Below, one piece after another: positions 26,483 through 34,800 of a stretch of DNA of 64,000 nt (position 1 is its first letter; each line of letters begins with the position of its first letter). Source of the stretch: Brachybacterium saurashtrense. Its GTDB lineage: Bacteria > Actinomycetota > Actinomycetes > Actinomycetales > Dermabacteraceae. The notes beneath the pieces are model-generated. The model made no database searches, was not told the DNA's origin, and was given only the letters and a program-made list of their open reading frames with translations. The position numbers were made by a program, and so were the translations under genes. Where the stretch lies: positions 2,046,001 through 2,110,000 of the forward strand of contig NZ_CP031356.1 of NCBI RefSeq assembly GCF_003355475.1, read 5' to 3'.

Positions 26483-26511
26483 ACCATACACGAGATCGCG
26501 GATGGACACAA
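26483..26511 (-). promoter_or_regulatory. Promoter for rpoBC
   Basis: Minus-strand TTGTGT (26506-26511), 17-base spacer, TATGGT (26483-26488) preceded by TG (extended -10). Predicted start near 26476, about 120 nt before the TTG of rpoB. The remaining gap up to the rplL terminator holds only the repeat at 26731-26771. Confidence 0.65.
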
Positions 26512-26730
26512 GGGTCGCGAACGCGCCCGGTCCATCCGCGTCGGCCGCTATATGCCTGGCGCGGGTGTTCTCCCGGTGCCTCCTGCCCGTCTGGCTCGAC
26601 CGGCCCGGCGGTGACATCACACCGGGCGCTCTCGGCAGGAACAGCTCCGTACGGGGAAAAGAATGGAGGGAAATCGCAGCGGAGTCAAGCAGGCGGGGCC
26701 CGCAGCGCCGTGTCGCTGCTCGACGGTGGA

Positions 26731-26771
26731 GGTCAGGGCATGCAGAACGGTGCTGGTCAGGGCATGCAGAA
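26731..26771. repeat. Two 17-bp direct repeats, 24-bp period
   Basis: GGTCAGGGCATGCAGAA occurs at 26731-26747 and again at 26755-26771, the second running into the left arm of the rplL terminator. Part of a local tandem duplication. Confidence 0.85.
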
Positions 26772-26802
26772 GGGCCGCCCCGCAGATGCGGGACGGCCCT
26801 TC
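26769..26802. terminator. Terminator hairpin after rplL
   Basis: 15-bp stem with one mismatch (26769-26783 with 26788-26802) and an AGAT tetraloop, about 53 bases past the rplL stop. Same tetraloop as the tuf terminator. No T-run. Confidence 0.85.
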
Positions 26803-26855
26803 AGGAGCAGTGCGACTGCCGTCGGATCAGGCGTGCGCTGGGCGCACGCCACGGA

Positions 26856-27245
26856 TCACTTGACGGAGACGGTCGCGCCGGCCTCCTCGAGCTTCGCCTT
26901 GGCGGCCTCGGCGTCGTCCTTCTTGACGCCCTCGAGGACCGGCTTGGGGGCCTCGTCGACGAGCGCCTTGGCCTCCTTCAGGCCGAGCGAGGTCAGAGCG
27001 CGCACCTCCTTGATGACGCCGATCTTGGCGGAACCGGCGGACTCGAGGATGACGTCGAACTCGTCCTTCTCCTCCTCGGCCGGGGCGTCGCCACCGGCAG
27101 CGGCGCCACCGGCGGCGGCGACGGCCACGGGGGCGGCGGCGGTGACGTCGAAGACGTCCTCGAACTGCTTCACGAACTCGGAGAGCTCGATGAGGGACAT
27201 CTCCTTGAAAGCCTCGATGAGCTCGTCGTTGCTGAGCTTCGCCAT
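26856..27245 (-). CDS. rplL: 50S ribosomal protein L7/L12
   Basis: Stalk protein that recruits translation GTPases; 129 residues. N-terminal dimerisation helices ([22 protein letters not shown]), an Ala/Gly/Pro hinge, and the C-terminal domain ([28 protein letters not shown]-type segment, [17 protein letters not shown]) are all present. The 147-base gap after rplJ includes a perfect GGCGCGTACGCGCC palindrome. Confidence 0.97.
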   Translation of the reverse strand: MAKLSNDELIEAFKEMSLIELSEFVKQFEDVFDVTAAAPVAVAAAGGAAAGGDAPAEEEKDEFDVILESAGSAKIGVIKEVRALTSLGLKEAKALVDEAPKPVLEGVKKDDAEAAKAKLEEAGATVSVK

Positions 27246-27392
27246 GGTGGCGTTCCTTCCTGTTGGCGGGACCTGCGTCCCTGCGGTGTCATACGGCGCG
27301 TACGCGCCAGGTCATGCGGTCCGGTCGCTCCACGGGAAGCGGCCGGGGGACAGCGCTGAGGCTGTGGTGGCGGCGGCCGTGAGCCCGAGGGC

Positions 27393-27911
27393 TCAGGCAG
27401 CCTCCTGCTTGGCCCGCAGCGCGTCCACGGTGCGCGCCGTCTTCGACAGCGGTGCAGCGAACACTGCGGCGGCCTTGGACATCGACGCCTTCATGGCGCC
27501 GGCGGCCTTGGCCAGCATGACCTCGCGGGACTCGAGGTCCGCGAGGCTCTGGACGTCCTCCTTCGAGAGCAGCGCGCCCTCGAAGTAGCCGGACTTGACC
27601 ACGAGGTTCTCGTGGGTCTTGGCGAAGTCACGCAGAGCCTTCGCAGGCTCCACCGGCTCGCCCTTGATGAAGGCGATGGCGGTCGGCCCGCTGAGCGTGC
27701 CGTCGAACACGTCGATGCCGGCCTCGCGGGCGGCGATCTCCGTGAGCGTGTTCTTCACCACGGCGTAGGTCGTCTCGGAACCCAGCGCGCGACGGAGCTC
27801 CTTGAGCTCCCCCACGCTGAGCCCGCGATACTCGGTGACGACGGCGGCGTCGGAGGCGCGGAACAGCTCCGCGATCTCGGCGACGGCGTCCGCCTTCTCG
27901 GGGTTCGCCAT
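27393..27911 (-). CDS. rplJ: 50S ribosomal protein L10
   Basis: Stalk-base protein that holds L7/L12 dimers; 172 residues. The ATG at 27911 is preceded by a very strong GGAAGGAGG; the longer in-frame reading would run into the leader terminator hairpin. The domain [17 protein letters not shown] and [13 protein letters not shown] match L10; the C-terminal helix that binds L12 is present ([19 protein letters not shown]). First gene of rplJ-rplL. Confidence 0.95.
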   Translation of the reverse strand: MANPEKADAVAEIAELFRASDAAVVTEYRGLSVGELKELRRALGSETTYAVVKNTLTEIAAREAGIDVFDGTLSGPTAIAFIKGEPVEPAKALRDFAKTHENLVVKSGYFEGALLSKEDVQSLADLESREVMLAKAAGAMKASMSKAAAVFAAPLSKTARTVDALRAKQEAA

Positions 27912-27962
27912 GGCCCTCCTTCCAGAGGTCTCTCGCCACCGGGTGAAGGAGCCCTGGTACGG

Positions 27963-27993
27963 AAAAAGGCCTCGACACGCAGGTGTCGAGGCC
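27963..27993 (-). terminator. Intrinsic terminator/attenuator in the L10 leader
   Basis: On the minus strand a perfect 11-bp stem (GGCCTCGACAC, 27968-27978, with 27983-27993), 4-base loop, is followed at once by five T residues (27963-27967). It lies about 50 bases before the rplJ start codon. It is the only hairpin here with a T-run, and its place inside the leader suggests attenuation of rplJL; it could also end read-through from the kinase-like gene upstream. Confidence 0.75.
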
Positions 27994-28151
27994 AGCACGC
28001 ACGATCCGGCTCCCCGGGAGCTGCTGCCCCGCGGAGGGCGCGACCGTGCGGGTCGCGTTCGTTCACCTGCGCAGGCCGTCCCCGTGGGGACTGCTTCGGC
28101 CGCACTCCGGGTGGAGGGCGACGACCGGCGGTCTTCGGTAGCTCCACAGTA
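27994..28151 (-). promoter_or_regulatory. Ribosomal protein L10 leader
   Basis: The minus-strand region from a TACTGT -10-like hexamer (28146-28151; no clear -35) to the attenuator contains ACCGAAGACCGCCGGTC and CCTGCGCAGGTGAACG. From memory these resemble conserved parts of actinobacterial L10 leader RNAs, which bind L10-L12 for autoregulation. Assignment by resemblance, not by a covariance model. Confidence 0.55.
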
Positions 28152-28196
28152 GTGCAGACCGGGGCCTGCGCGCCACGGTGGGAGCGGCGGTCTCCG

Positions 28197-29060
28197 TCAC
28201 AGTTCGGTGCCGCCGCTCCGCGCCGCACCCCACGCCGCGACGAGCTCGGCGACGTCCGCGAAGCGCTCCTCCCGGTCCGTCCGGGTCGCCCGCTCGACCA
28301 CGGCCGCCGTGGCGTCGCCACCGCAGAAGCGCGCGAGGTCCTCGCAGAGCCCGGTCCCGAAGTGACGCAGCAGCCTGCCCAGGGAGAACACCGTCGTGGG
28401 GGCGTCCAGCGGGGCCCCGAGAGCACACTCCTCGGGGGCCATGAAGCGGCTCGAGCCGAACATCCGGCCCATGTCGTTGAGGGACGGGCCCCGACGGTAG
28501 GTGTCGAGATCGATCAGGGTGAGCCGGCCGGTCGTGAGATCCACCATGAGGCAGCCGTCGTAGAGGTCGCAGGCCACCCATCCCTCTGATTCCAGGGCGC
28601 GGTGCGCGTCGAGCAGCTGGTCGAAGACGGCGAGACGGAGCCGCGGGGACGAGGCGGCGAAGCGACGGTAGGCGGAATCCGGGTCTTCGCGATGCTCCGC
28701 AGGGACCCCGACGAGCTCGCCCGGGGCGCTGTCGTAGACCAAGACCGGCCCCTGAGGGGTCTCGATGACGTTGCGCAGCCGTGCGAGTGCGGGATGGACG
28801 ACGGAACGGGCGATCGCCGTCGCGGAGCGCAGCAGCTCGACACGCGCCGCTCGGTCCAGGTATGGCAGCGAGGCCCCGGGCGGCGGCCCCTCCTCCCCCG
28901 CGCTCTTGGCGAAGAGGTCGCCGGTCGGCGTCGACACCAGCCAGGAGACGTTGCCGGAGTCCTGCGTTCGGTGGTCGAAGCGGGCGAGCACCTCCCCCGA
29001 GGCGTGCACGAGCTCCTCCGGGGTCAGGTCGCTGGCCGAGAGCGAGAGCAGTGCGGTCAC
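28197..29060 (-). CDS. Protein-kinase-like fold protein, function unknown
   Basis: 287 residues from a GTG. It has kinase-like landmarks: a possible ATP-site Lys in DLFAKSAGE, a catalytic-loop-like CDLYDGCLMVDL, a metal-binding-like LTLIDLDTYRRG, and GSSRFMAPEE resembling the APE motif. The usual HRD and DFG are replaced (CDLYDG, DLD), and no glycine-rich loop is clear, so activity could be altered or lost. No signal or membrane segment. A TACCGT (29067-29072) ends 6 bases before the GTG, suggesting a leaderless transcript. It sits alone between rplA and the L10 leader, an unusual place; a ribosome-related role would be speculation. Confidence 0.7.
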   Translation of the reverse strand: MTALLSLSASDLTPEELVHASGEVLARFDHRTQDSGNVSWLVSTPTGDLFAKSAGEEGPPPGASLPYLDRAARVELLRSATAIARSVVHPALARLRNVIETPQGPVLVYDSAPGELVGVPAEHREDPDSAYRRFAASSPRLRLAVFDQLLDAHRALESEGWVACDLYDGCLMVDLTTGRLTLIDLDTYRRGPSLNDMGRMFGSSRFMAPEECALGAPLDAPTTVFSLGRLLRHFGTGLCEDLARFCGGDATAAVVERATRTDREERFADVAELVAAWGAARSGGTEL

Positions 29061-29135
29061 CCGCCCACGGTACGGGCAGGCCCTCGGCATAGGGGTCCGC
29101 TTCCCCGCTCAGCGGCCACCCCGTGGCCCCGCCCC

Positions 29136-29222
29136 GGAACGGTTCCTCGACGAGAAGTACCAGTTCCGCAGAGTTCGTGGACGATACGTACCACGAAAGC
29201 GGTACGTATCGTCCACGAACTC
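29136..29222. repeat. Perfect 22-bp inverted repeat with a diverged third arm
   Basis: GAGTTCGTGGACGATACGTA plus CC (29171-29192) is exactly repeated in inverse at 29201-29222 with an 8-base spacer. It is relatively AT-rich for this genome. Immediately upstream, 29142-29162 is a degenerate direct copy of the same arm (about 17 of 21 bases), preceded by GGAACGGTTCC (29136-29146). Could be a dispersed palindromic element, a strong RNA hairpin, or a protein-binding site. No transposase nearby. Confidence 0.85.
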
Positions 29223-29273
29223 CCGGGCACCCGCGACTCACAGGCAGTGGGAGCCGCATCGACCTGCACAGCA

Positions 29274-29310
29274 CGGCGCCCCGCCCACCGCAACGGTGGA
29301 CGGGGCGCCG
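29274..29310. terminator. Terminator hairpin after rplK-rplA
   Basis: 17-bp stem with one mismatch (29274-29290 with 29294-29310) and a CAA loop. It is separated from the rplA stop by the repeat array, so the repeats lie within the 3' untranslated region. No T-run. Confidence 0.8.
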
Positions 29311-29320
29311 AATGCTCGTG

Positions 29321-29505
29321 CGTCGCTCAGGCTCTACATCCTGCCCGAGCTCCGGCCGCTCGTGCCTCGCAGCACGTCGCTCAGGCCTCGTCAGTCCTGC
29401 CCGAGCTCCTGCCGCTCGTGCCTCGCAGCACGTCGCTCAGGCTCTACATCCTGCCCGAGCTCCTGCCGCTCGTGCCTCGCAGCACGTCGCTCAGGCCTCG
29501 TCAGT
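29321..29505. repeat. 54/56-bp tandem repeat array overlapping the rplA 3' end
   Basis: Units starting CGTCGCTCAGG begin at 29321, 29375, 29431 and 29485. Two unit types alternate (GGCTCTACATC and GGCCTCGTCAGT), so 29321-29395 is repeated at 29431-29505 with one visible mismatch at a 110-base offset. The last unit includes the final codons and stop of rplA, so the array looks like duplication of the gene's 3' end into its 3' UTR. Confidence 0.9.
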
Positions 29506-30210
29506 GTCCTCGAGGAGGTTGCGGGTGCGGTTCACGTCGACCGGGATGCCGGGGCCCATGGTGGTGGACACGGTGATCCGGGTGATGTAGCGACCCTTCG
29601 CCGCGGACGGCTTGAGACGCAGGATCTCGTCCAGCGCCGCGACGTAGTTCTCGACGAGCTGCTGGTCGGTGAAGGAGACCTTGCCGACGATGTAGTGCAG
29701 GTTCGCCGCACGGTCGGTGCGGAACTCGATCTTGCCGCCCTTGATGTCACCCACGGCCTTGGTGACGTCCATGGTCACGGTGCCGGTCTTGGGGTTCGGC
29801 ATGAGGCCGCGGGGGCCGAGCACGCGGCCCAGCTTGCCGACCTTGCCCATCAGGTTCGGGGTGGCCACGGCTGCGTCGAAGTCGGTCCAGCCGCCGGCGA
29901 CCTTCTCGATGAGGTCGTCGTCGCCGACCTCGTCGGCGCCCGCCGCGAGAGCGGCCTCGGCCTGCGCACCGGTCGCGAAGACGATGACGCGGGCGGTCTT
30001 GCCGGTGCCGTTGGGCAGGTTGACGGTGCCGCGCACCATCTGGTCCGCCTTGCGGGGATCCACGCCCAGGCGCATCGAGACCTCGACCGAGGCGTCGAAC
30101 TTCGCCGGGGAGGACTTCTGCGCGAGGCGCAGCGCGTCCAGCGGGGAGTAGGTGCGGCCCTCTTCGATCAGAGCGGCGCCGTTCTTGTAAGCCTTGCTAC
30201 GGAATGCCAT
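29491..30210 (-). CDS. rplA: 50S ribosomal protein L1
   Basis: L1-stalk protein that moves deacylated tRNA to the exit site; 239 residues. [39 protein letters not shown] and [20 protein letters not shown] match the family. It starts 5 bases after rplK. The last codons are copied in the downstream repeat array (29321-29505). Confidence 0.96.
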   Translation of the reverse strand: MAFRSKAYKNGAALIEEGRTYSPLDALRLAQKSSPAKFDASVEVSMRLGVDPRKADQMVRGTVNLPNGTGKTARVIVFATGAQAEAALAAGADEVGDDDLIEKVAGGWTDFDAAVATPNLMGKVGKLGRVLGPRGLMPNPKTGTVTMDVTKAVGDIKGGKIEFRTDRAANLHYIVGKVSFTDQQLVENYVAALDEILRLKPSAAKGRYITRITVSTTMGPGIPVDVNRTRNLLEDTDEA

Positions 30211-30215
30211 CTGGA

Positions 30216-30647
30216 TCAGCCCTCCACCGTGATGCCCATGGAACGAGCGGTGCCCTCGACGATCTTCGCCGCGGCCTCCATGTCGTTCGCGTTCAGATCA
30301 GGCATCTTGGTCTCCGCGATCTCGCGGACCTGCGCCTGGGTGATCGTGCCGACCTTGTCCGTGTGCGGGGTCGGCGAGCCCTTCTGGAGGCCGGCGGCCT
30401 TCTTGATGAGCTCAGCGGCCGGCGGGGTCTTCGTGATGAAGGTGAACGAGCGATCCTCGTAGACCGTGATCTCGACCGGGATGATGTTGCCACGCTGATC
30501 GGCGGTGCGATCGTTGTAGGCCTTCACGAACTCCATCATGTTCACGCCGGCAGCGCCGAGCGCGGGACCCACGGGCGGCGCAGGCGTGGCCTGGCCGGCC
30601 TGGATCTGGAGCTTGATGACGCTCGCGATCTTCTTCTTGGGAGCCAT
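30216..30647 (-). CDS. rplK: 50S ribosomal protein L11
   Basis: GTPase-centre protein; 143 residues, normal. [20 protein letters not shown] at the start, a conserved [15 protein letters not shown], and the RNA-binding C-domain ([37 protein letters not shown]). AAGGAAGAGC precedes the ATG. First gene of rplK-rplA. Confidence 0.97.
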   Translation of the reverse strand: MAPKKKIASVIKLQIQAGQATPAPPVGPALGAAGVNMMEFVKAYNDRTADQRGNIIPVEITVYEDRSFTFITKTPPAAELIKKAAGLQKGSPTPHTDKVGTITQAQVREIAETKMPDLNANDMEAAAKIVEGTARSMGITVEG

Positions 30648-30661
30648 TGCTCTTCCTTACT

Positions 30662-30731
30662 GTGGTGTGGTCCGGGCGGAGCTCATCATGCGCTCCTCCC
30701 ACGGAAGGACCCGTGCCCGCGCGGCGGGCAC
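30662..30731 (-). promoter_or_regulatory. Candidate L1-binding leader of rplK-rplA
   Basis: The minus-strand leader just before rplK can pair GTGG (30700-30703 region) with CCAC (near 30666-30669) around a GAGC...GCTC stem with an ATGATGA internal stretch, resembling the 23S-mimic L1 site used for autoregulation of L11-L1 operons in other bacteria. A second strong hairpin (GTGCCCGC, 30713-30720, with 30724-30731) lies upstream. A TAGCGT near 30746 is a weak -10 candidate. Assigned by resemblance only. Confidence 0.4.
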
Positions 30732-30830
30732 CGGTCCGATGCGACGCTACCTGCACGTCGCGCGCGGCGTCGACCGGTATCAGGGGTGATCTCGGTCGTA
30801 TCGGCGCGGCACGGCGGCCGCGCCGGCCGC

Positions 30831-31730
30831 TCAGATCTTGGCGACCTGGTCGAACGCCAGCTCGACCGGGGTCTCGCGCCCGAAGATGGACACCAGGACC
30901 TGCAGCTTGCGGGTCTCCGAGTGGATCTCGGAGATGGTGGCCGGCATGGTCTCGAAGGGGCCGTCCATGACGGTGACGGACTCGCCCACCTGGAAATCGG
31001 GGACCTTCTGCGCGGCGGCGGCCTTGGCCGCTCCCCCACCGCTGGAGGAGCGCTTCTTCTCCGGCAGGCCCACCGACGGCGCCAGCAGCGAGTAGATCTC
31101 GTCGAAGCTCAGCGGGGTGGGGTCGGTCGCATTGCCCACGAACCCGGTCACGCCGGGGGTGTCGCGCACCACGCGCCAGGACTCGGTGGTGAGGTCCATG
31201 CGCACCAGCACGTAGCCGGGCACGCGCACGCGGCGCACCATCTTCTTCTGGCCGTTCTTGACCTCGGTCGCGTCCTCCATCGGGACCTGGACCTCGAAGA
31301 TGTACTCCTCCATGTCCTGGGTCTCGGTGCGCGTGGCCAGCTGGGTCTTCACGCGGTTCTCGTGACCGGAGTAGGAGTGGATCACGTACCACTCGCCGAG
31401 CGCGGAGCGCAGGTGGCGCTTGAGCTGCACCAGCGGGTCCTCGCCCTCGGGCTCCTCGGCGGCGGCCTCGTCCGAGTCCTGCGCGTCGCCGGTCTCCTCG
31501 TCGTCGTCGGCGGCGGAGTCCTCCGCGGTCGCGGCGTCCTCGTCGGTCGCGGCGTCCTCACCGGCCTGCTCGGCGGCGGGCTCGTCGTCGGCGATGTCCG
31601 CACCGGCGGCGATGTCCGCGGCGGCATCGGCCTGCGGGGCGCTGTCGGAGGGCACCTCGGAGGAGGAGAAGGAGAGGGAGTCGTCGAGGTCCTCGTAGGA
31701 CTCCTCGGGGGTGGAGCTCTGATCGCTCAT
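30831..31730 (-). CDS. nusG: Transcription termination/antitermination factor NusG
   Basis: RNA-polymerase-binding elongation factor, 299 residues, longer than the ~180 of E. coli. The first ~110 residues are an acidic, Ala/Asp/Glu-rich disordered tail (common in actinobacteria). The NGN domain follows ([57 protein letters not shown]). The C-terminal KOW domain is complete ([33 protein letters not shown]). It is 76 bases after secE. Confidence 0.95.
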   Translation of the reverse strand: MSDQSSTPEESYEDLDDSLSFSSSEVPSDSAPQADAAADIAAGADIADDEPAAEQAGEDAATDEDAATAEDSAADDDEETGDAQDSDEAAAEEPEGEDPLVQLKRHLRSALGEWYVIHSYSGHENRVKTQLATRTETQDMEEYIFEVQVPMEDATEVKNGQKKMVRRVRVPGYVLVRMDLTTESWRVVRDTPGVTGFVGNATDPTPLSFDEIYSLLAPSVGLPEKKRSSSGGGAAKAAAAQKVPDFQVGESVTVMDGPFETMPATISEIHSETRKLQVLVSIFGRETPVELAFDQVAKI

Positions 31731-31806
31731 CGGCGGGAACCTGCCTTCCTGGCGGCGTGGAACTGGTCGGTCACGGTGCGGTGCGCAATGCGGGCCGGGC
31801 GAGGGC

Positions 31807-32073
31807 TCACACGTCGGGGACCGTGAAGGCGATCCTGGACAGCCAGCTGAACGCGGCGTCGAGACCGAAGATCAGCAGGATCATGAACGCGACGAACAGC
31901 AGAACGGTGAGCGAGTACAGGAAGAGCTCCCGACGCGTCGGGACGACCACCTTCCTCAGCTCCGCGATGACCTGCCGGATGAACAGGCCGATCGCCAGGA
32001 ACGGGTTCTGCGACCCGGAGCCCGGGACGTCAGCGCCGCGGGGCGTCGACGGGGCGTTCTGGCTGGAGTTCAC
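31807..32073 (-). CDS. secE: Preprotein translocase subunit SecE
   Basis: Essential SecYEG subunit with one membrane span; 88 residues from a GTG with GGACAG upstream. After a polar ~30-residue tail comes [20 protein letters not shown], the amphipathic SecE signature, then the helix [21 protein letters not shown] longer reading would run into tRNA-Trp, so the GTG is favoured. Order tRNA-Trp, secE, nusG, rplK, rplA is standard. Confidence 0.92.
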   Translation of the reverse strand: MNSSQNAPSTPRGADVPGSGSQNPFLAIGLFIRQVIAELRKVVVPTRRELFLYSLTVLLFVAFMILLIFGLDAAFSWLSRIAFTVPDV

Positions 32074-32133
32074 TCTGGGCTGTCCGATCTCGTCGAGGTC
32101 ATCCGCATCCAGCCGGGACCCCGGCCGGACCGG

Positions 32134-32206
32134 CAGGGCAGACAGGACTCGAACCTGCAACCTGCGGTTTTGGAGACCGCTGCGCTACCAATTGCGCCAC
32201 TGCCCT
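32134..32206 (-). tRNA. trpT: tRNA-Trp (CCA anticodon)
   Basis: A 73-base cloverleaf on the minus strand: acceptor AGGGCAG/CTGCCCT, D arm with AATTGGTA, anticodon stem GCGGT/ACCGC with loop CTCCAAA (anticodon CCA), 5-base variable loop, and T loop TTCGAGT. Discriminator G at 32134; the CCA end is not encoded. Confidence 0.97.
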
Positions 32207-32278
32207 TCACGGAGGAGACGCCCCCGTGCGGCCCTGCGCCGTGCCCCCGGAAGGGCGCCACGTCTCGGGCCAGCGACC

Positions 32279-32308
32279 AGCATACAAGTCCCGCCGGGCT
32301 GGTGCGAA
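32279..32308 (-). promoter_or_regulatory. Promoter for tRNA-Trp-secE-nusG
   Basis: Minus-strand TTCGCA (32303-32308), 18-base spacer, TATGCT (32279-32284). Predicted start near 32272, 66 bases before the tRNA. Confidence 0.55.
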
Positions 32309-32436
32309 TCCGCCCGCGGCAGATCACACCGGGAGAGACGCAGGCCACTCCGGCGGCGGGCGCTCCGGGCATGCCGCGGGGCGCGAAGCGGCGGGCGGTC
32401 CTGGCAACGCGGGGCGAGCTCTGCCACGATAGGCGG

Positions 32437-33681
32437 GTGACCACCGACGATGCACGCACCTCCGTGACCAGCCCGCAAACCCCCGCGCACGCCCGCATCT
32501 CGCAGCGGGTAGGGGCGATCCAGCCCTCGGCCACCCTCGCGGTCGACTCCACCGCCAAGGCGCTCAAGGCCGCCGGCCGGCCGGTGATCGGCTTCGGCGC
32601 CGGGGAGCCCGACTTCCCCACGCCGCAGCACATCGTCGACGCCGCGGTGGAGGCGGCGCAGGATCCCCGCAACCACCGCTACTCCGCCACCGGCGGGCTC
32701 CCCGAGCTGAAGCAGGCCCTGGCCGAGTCCTTCACCGCCAGCACCGGCCTGGAGGTCGAGCCCGCGCAGGTGCTCGTCACCAACGGCGGCAAGCAGGCCG
32801 TGTTCCAGGCGTTCGCGACGCTGCTGGACCCGGGCGACGAGGTGATCCTGCCGGCGCCGTACTGGACCACCTACCCGGAGGCGATCCGTCAGGCGGGCGC
32901 CACCGAGGTGCCGGTGCTCGCCGGTGTGGATCAGGGCTATGTGCCCACGGTCGCCCAGCTCGAGGCGGCCCGCACCGAGAACACCCGCGCCCTGCTGCTG
33001 TGCTCCCCCTCGAACCCCACCGGCGTGGTGCTCACCCCCGAGCAGGTCGAGGAGATCGGGCGCTGGGCGCTGGAGCACGGCATCTGGGTGGTGACCGACG
33101 AGATCTACCAGGCGCTCACCTATGACGGCATGCCCTTCACCTCAGTGCTGAAGGCGGTGCCGGAGCTCGCCGAGACCACGGTGCTGCTCGGCGGCGTGGC
33201 GAAGTCCTTCGCGATGACGGGGTGGCGCGTGGGCTGGATGGTGGGCCCGGCCGACGTCATCAAGGCGGCCACCAATCTCCAGTCCCACCTCACCTCGCAC
33301 GTGAACAACATCGCCCAGCAAGCGGCGCTGGCGGCTCTCACCGGGTCCACCGCGCCGGTCGAGGAGATGCGCGAGGCCTTCGACCGGCGCCGACGCCTCA
33401 TCGTGGAGAAGCTCTCCGAGGTGCCCGGCTTCACGGTGCCCACCCCCACCGGCGCGTTCTACGCCTTCCCGGACGTCTCCGGCGTGCTGGGCCGCACGAT
33501 CCGCGGCCGCGAGATCACCTCCTCCACGGAGCTGGCCACCGTGATCCTCGAGGAGGCGGAGGTCGCCGCCGTGCCCGGCGAGGCCTTCGGGGCGCCGGGC
33601 CACCTGCGCTTCTCCTACGCCCTGAACGACGACGACATCGTCGAGGGCATCGGCCGGGTGGCCGCGCTGCTGTCCGAGTGA
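32437..33681 (+). CDS. Class I/II pyridoxal-phosphate aminotransferase (aspartate aminotransferase-like)
   Basis: Fold-type I PLP enzyme that moves amino groups between amino and keto acids; 414 residues. [12 protein letters not shown] near the start, [24 protein letters not shown], the PLP lysine at about 256 in [14 protein letters not shown], and a C-terminal [12 protein letters not shown] (the carboxylate-binding Arg region). CACGAT (32425-32430) ends 6 bases before the GTG, supporting a leaderless start there; a GTG at 32464 is the alternative. Aspartate is the likely donor by overall resemblance; not proven. Confidence 0.88.
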   Translation: MTTDDARTSVTSPQTPAHARISQRVGAIQPSATLAVDSTAKALKAAGRPVIGFGAGEPDFPTPQHIVDAAVEAAQDPRNHRYSATGGLPELKQALAESFTASTGLEVEPAQVLVTNGGKQAVFQAFATLLDPGDEVILPAPYWTTYPEAIRQAGATEVPVLAGVDQGYVPTVAQLEAARTENTRALLLCSPSNPTGVVLTPEQVEEIGRWALEHGIWVVTDEIYQALTYDGMPFTSVLKAVPELAETTVLLGGVAKSFAMTGWRVGWMVGPADVIKAATNLQSHLTSHVNNIAQQAALAALTGSTAPVEEMREAFDRRRRLIVEKLSEVPGFTVPTPTGAFYAFPDVSGVLGRTIRGREITSSTELATVILEEAEVAAVPGEAFGAPGHLRFSYALNDDDIVEGIGRVAALLSE

Positions 33682-33709
33682 CCGCCGCCGATGAGTGACC
33701 GCCGCCCAT
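33676..33709. repeat. 17-bp tandem duplication across a stop/start junction
   Basis: GAGTGACCGCCGCC-G-AT (33676-33692) is followed directly by a near-identical copy (33693-33709). The first copy carries the aminotransferase stop codon; the second ends inside the ATG (33708) of the next gene. A second, blocked ATG at 33691 opens only a six-codon frame. Confidence 0.9.
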
Positions 33710-34790
33710 GAGCGGGCAGGATGGGCGGCGCCGCGATCTCGCGGCGCTGCCCAAGGCGCACCTCCACCTGCACTTCACGGGCTCGATGCGCCCCTCCACG
33801 CTGGTGGAGCTGGCCGACGAGCGCGGGATCCGCCTGCCCCGCTCCCTCACCGACGACGTGGCCCTGCAGGTGGAGCCCACCCGGCGCGGCTGGTTTCGGT
33901 TCCAGCGGCAGTACGACGCTGCCCGCGCGGTGGTGGACTCCGAGGCGGCGATGCGGCGGATCCTCCACGAGGCCGCGGAGGACGACGCCGCCGAGGGCTC
34001 GGGCCGCCTCGAGCTGCAGGTGGACCCCACCAGCTACGCCCCCTTCGCGGGCGGCCTCACCCCGGCGATCGAGATCGTGCTCGACCAGGCCGCGATCTCG
34101 GAGCGGGAGACGGGCGTGAGCATCGGGATCGTCCTCGCCGCCTCCCGCACCCGCCACCCGCTCGACGCCCGCACCCTCGCCCGGCTCGCGGCCCGCCACG
34201 CCGGGCCCGTGGTCGGGTTCGGGCTCTCCAACGACGAACGACGCGGCACCACCGCCGAGTTCGGGCCCGCGTTCCGGATCGCCCGGGAGGCGGGGCTGCT
34301 GTCGGTGCCGCACGGCGGGGAGCTTCTGGGCCCCGCGCACGTGCAGGACGTGCTCGCGCATCTCCATCCGCACCGGTTGGGTCACGGGGTGCGCGCCGCG
34401 GAGGATCCCCACCTGCTGGAGCGGGTGGTGGCGGCTGGCGTGGGCCTGGAGGTGTGCCCCGCCTCGAACGCCTCCCTCGGCGTGGTGAGGGATCCCGGCG
34501 AGGTGCCGCTGCGGCGCCTGCTGGACGCGGGCGCGCAGATCGCGCTGGGGGCCGACGATCCGCTGCTGTTCGGCTCGCGCCTGCTGGACCAGTACGCCAC
34601 CGCGCGGGCGATGGGGCTGGACGACGAGGAGCTCGCAGGACTGGCCGCGAGCTCGATCCGGATCTCCGCGGCGCCACCCGCGGTGGCGCGGAGGCTGCTG
34701 GCCGGGGTGCGTGACTGGCTGGGGACTCCCCCGTCGGCCGACGGGGCGGACGACGCCTCCGCTCCCGCCGGGCGGGCCGGAGGGCGCTGA
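33708..34790 (+). CDS. Adenosine deaminase family protein
   Basis: Amidohydrolase-fold enzyme, 360 residues. The metal-binding HxH is in AHLHLHFTGS (His20 and His22), followed by VPHGGE (catalytic Glu and ligand His), RLGHGV, CPASNASLG and GADDPLLF. The motifs fit adenosine/adenine deaminases, but two normally conserved positions differ (HFTG where HLDG is usual). It belongs to an actinobacterial branch whose substrate I cannot assign. A Gly/Ala/Asp-rich tail ends the protein. Probably co-transcribed with the aminotransferase 27 bases upstream; converges with galK. Confidence 0.82.
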   Translation: MSGQDGRRRDLAALPKAHLHLHFTGSMRPSTLVELADERGIRLPRSLTDDVALQVEPTRRGWFRFQRQYDAARAVVDSEAAMRRILHEAAEDDAAEGSGRLELQVDPTSYAPFAGGLTPAIEIVLDQAAISERETGVSIGIVLAASRTRHPLDARTLARLAARHAGPVVGFGLSNDERRGTTAEFGPAFRIAREAGLLSVPHGGELLGPAHVQDVLAHLHPHRLGHGVRAAEDPHLLERVVAAGVGLEVCPASNASLGVVRDPGEVPLRRLLDAGAQIALGADDPLLFGSRLLDQYATARAMGLDDEELAGLAASSIRISAAPPAVARRLLAGVRDWLGTPPSADGADDASAPAGRAGGR

Positions 34791-34800
34791 GCGCCGGGGC

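Noticed and set aside
29136..29222. Insertion sequence remnant
   Set aside because: There is an inverted repeat but no transposase-like reading frame and no target-site duplication.
29171..29505. CRISPR array
   Set aside because: Repeats are few, 54-56 bp, directly abutting and alternating, without unique spacers, and no cas gene is present.
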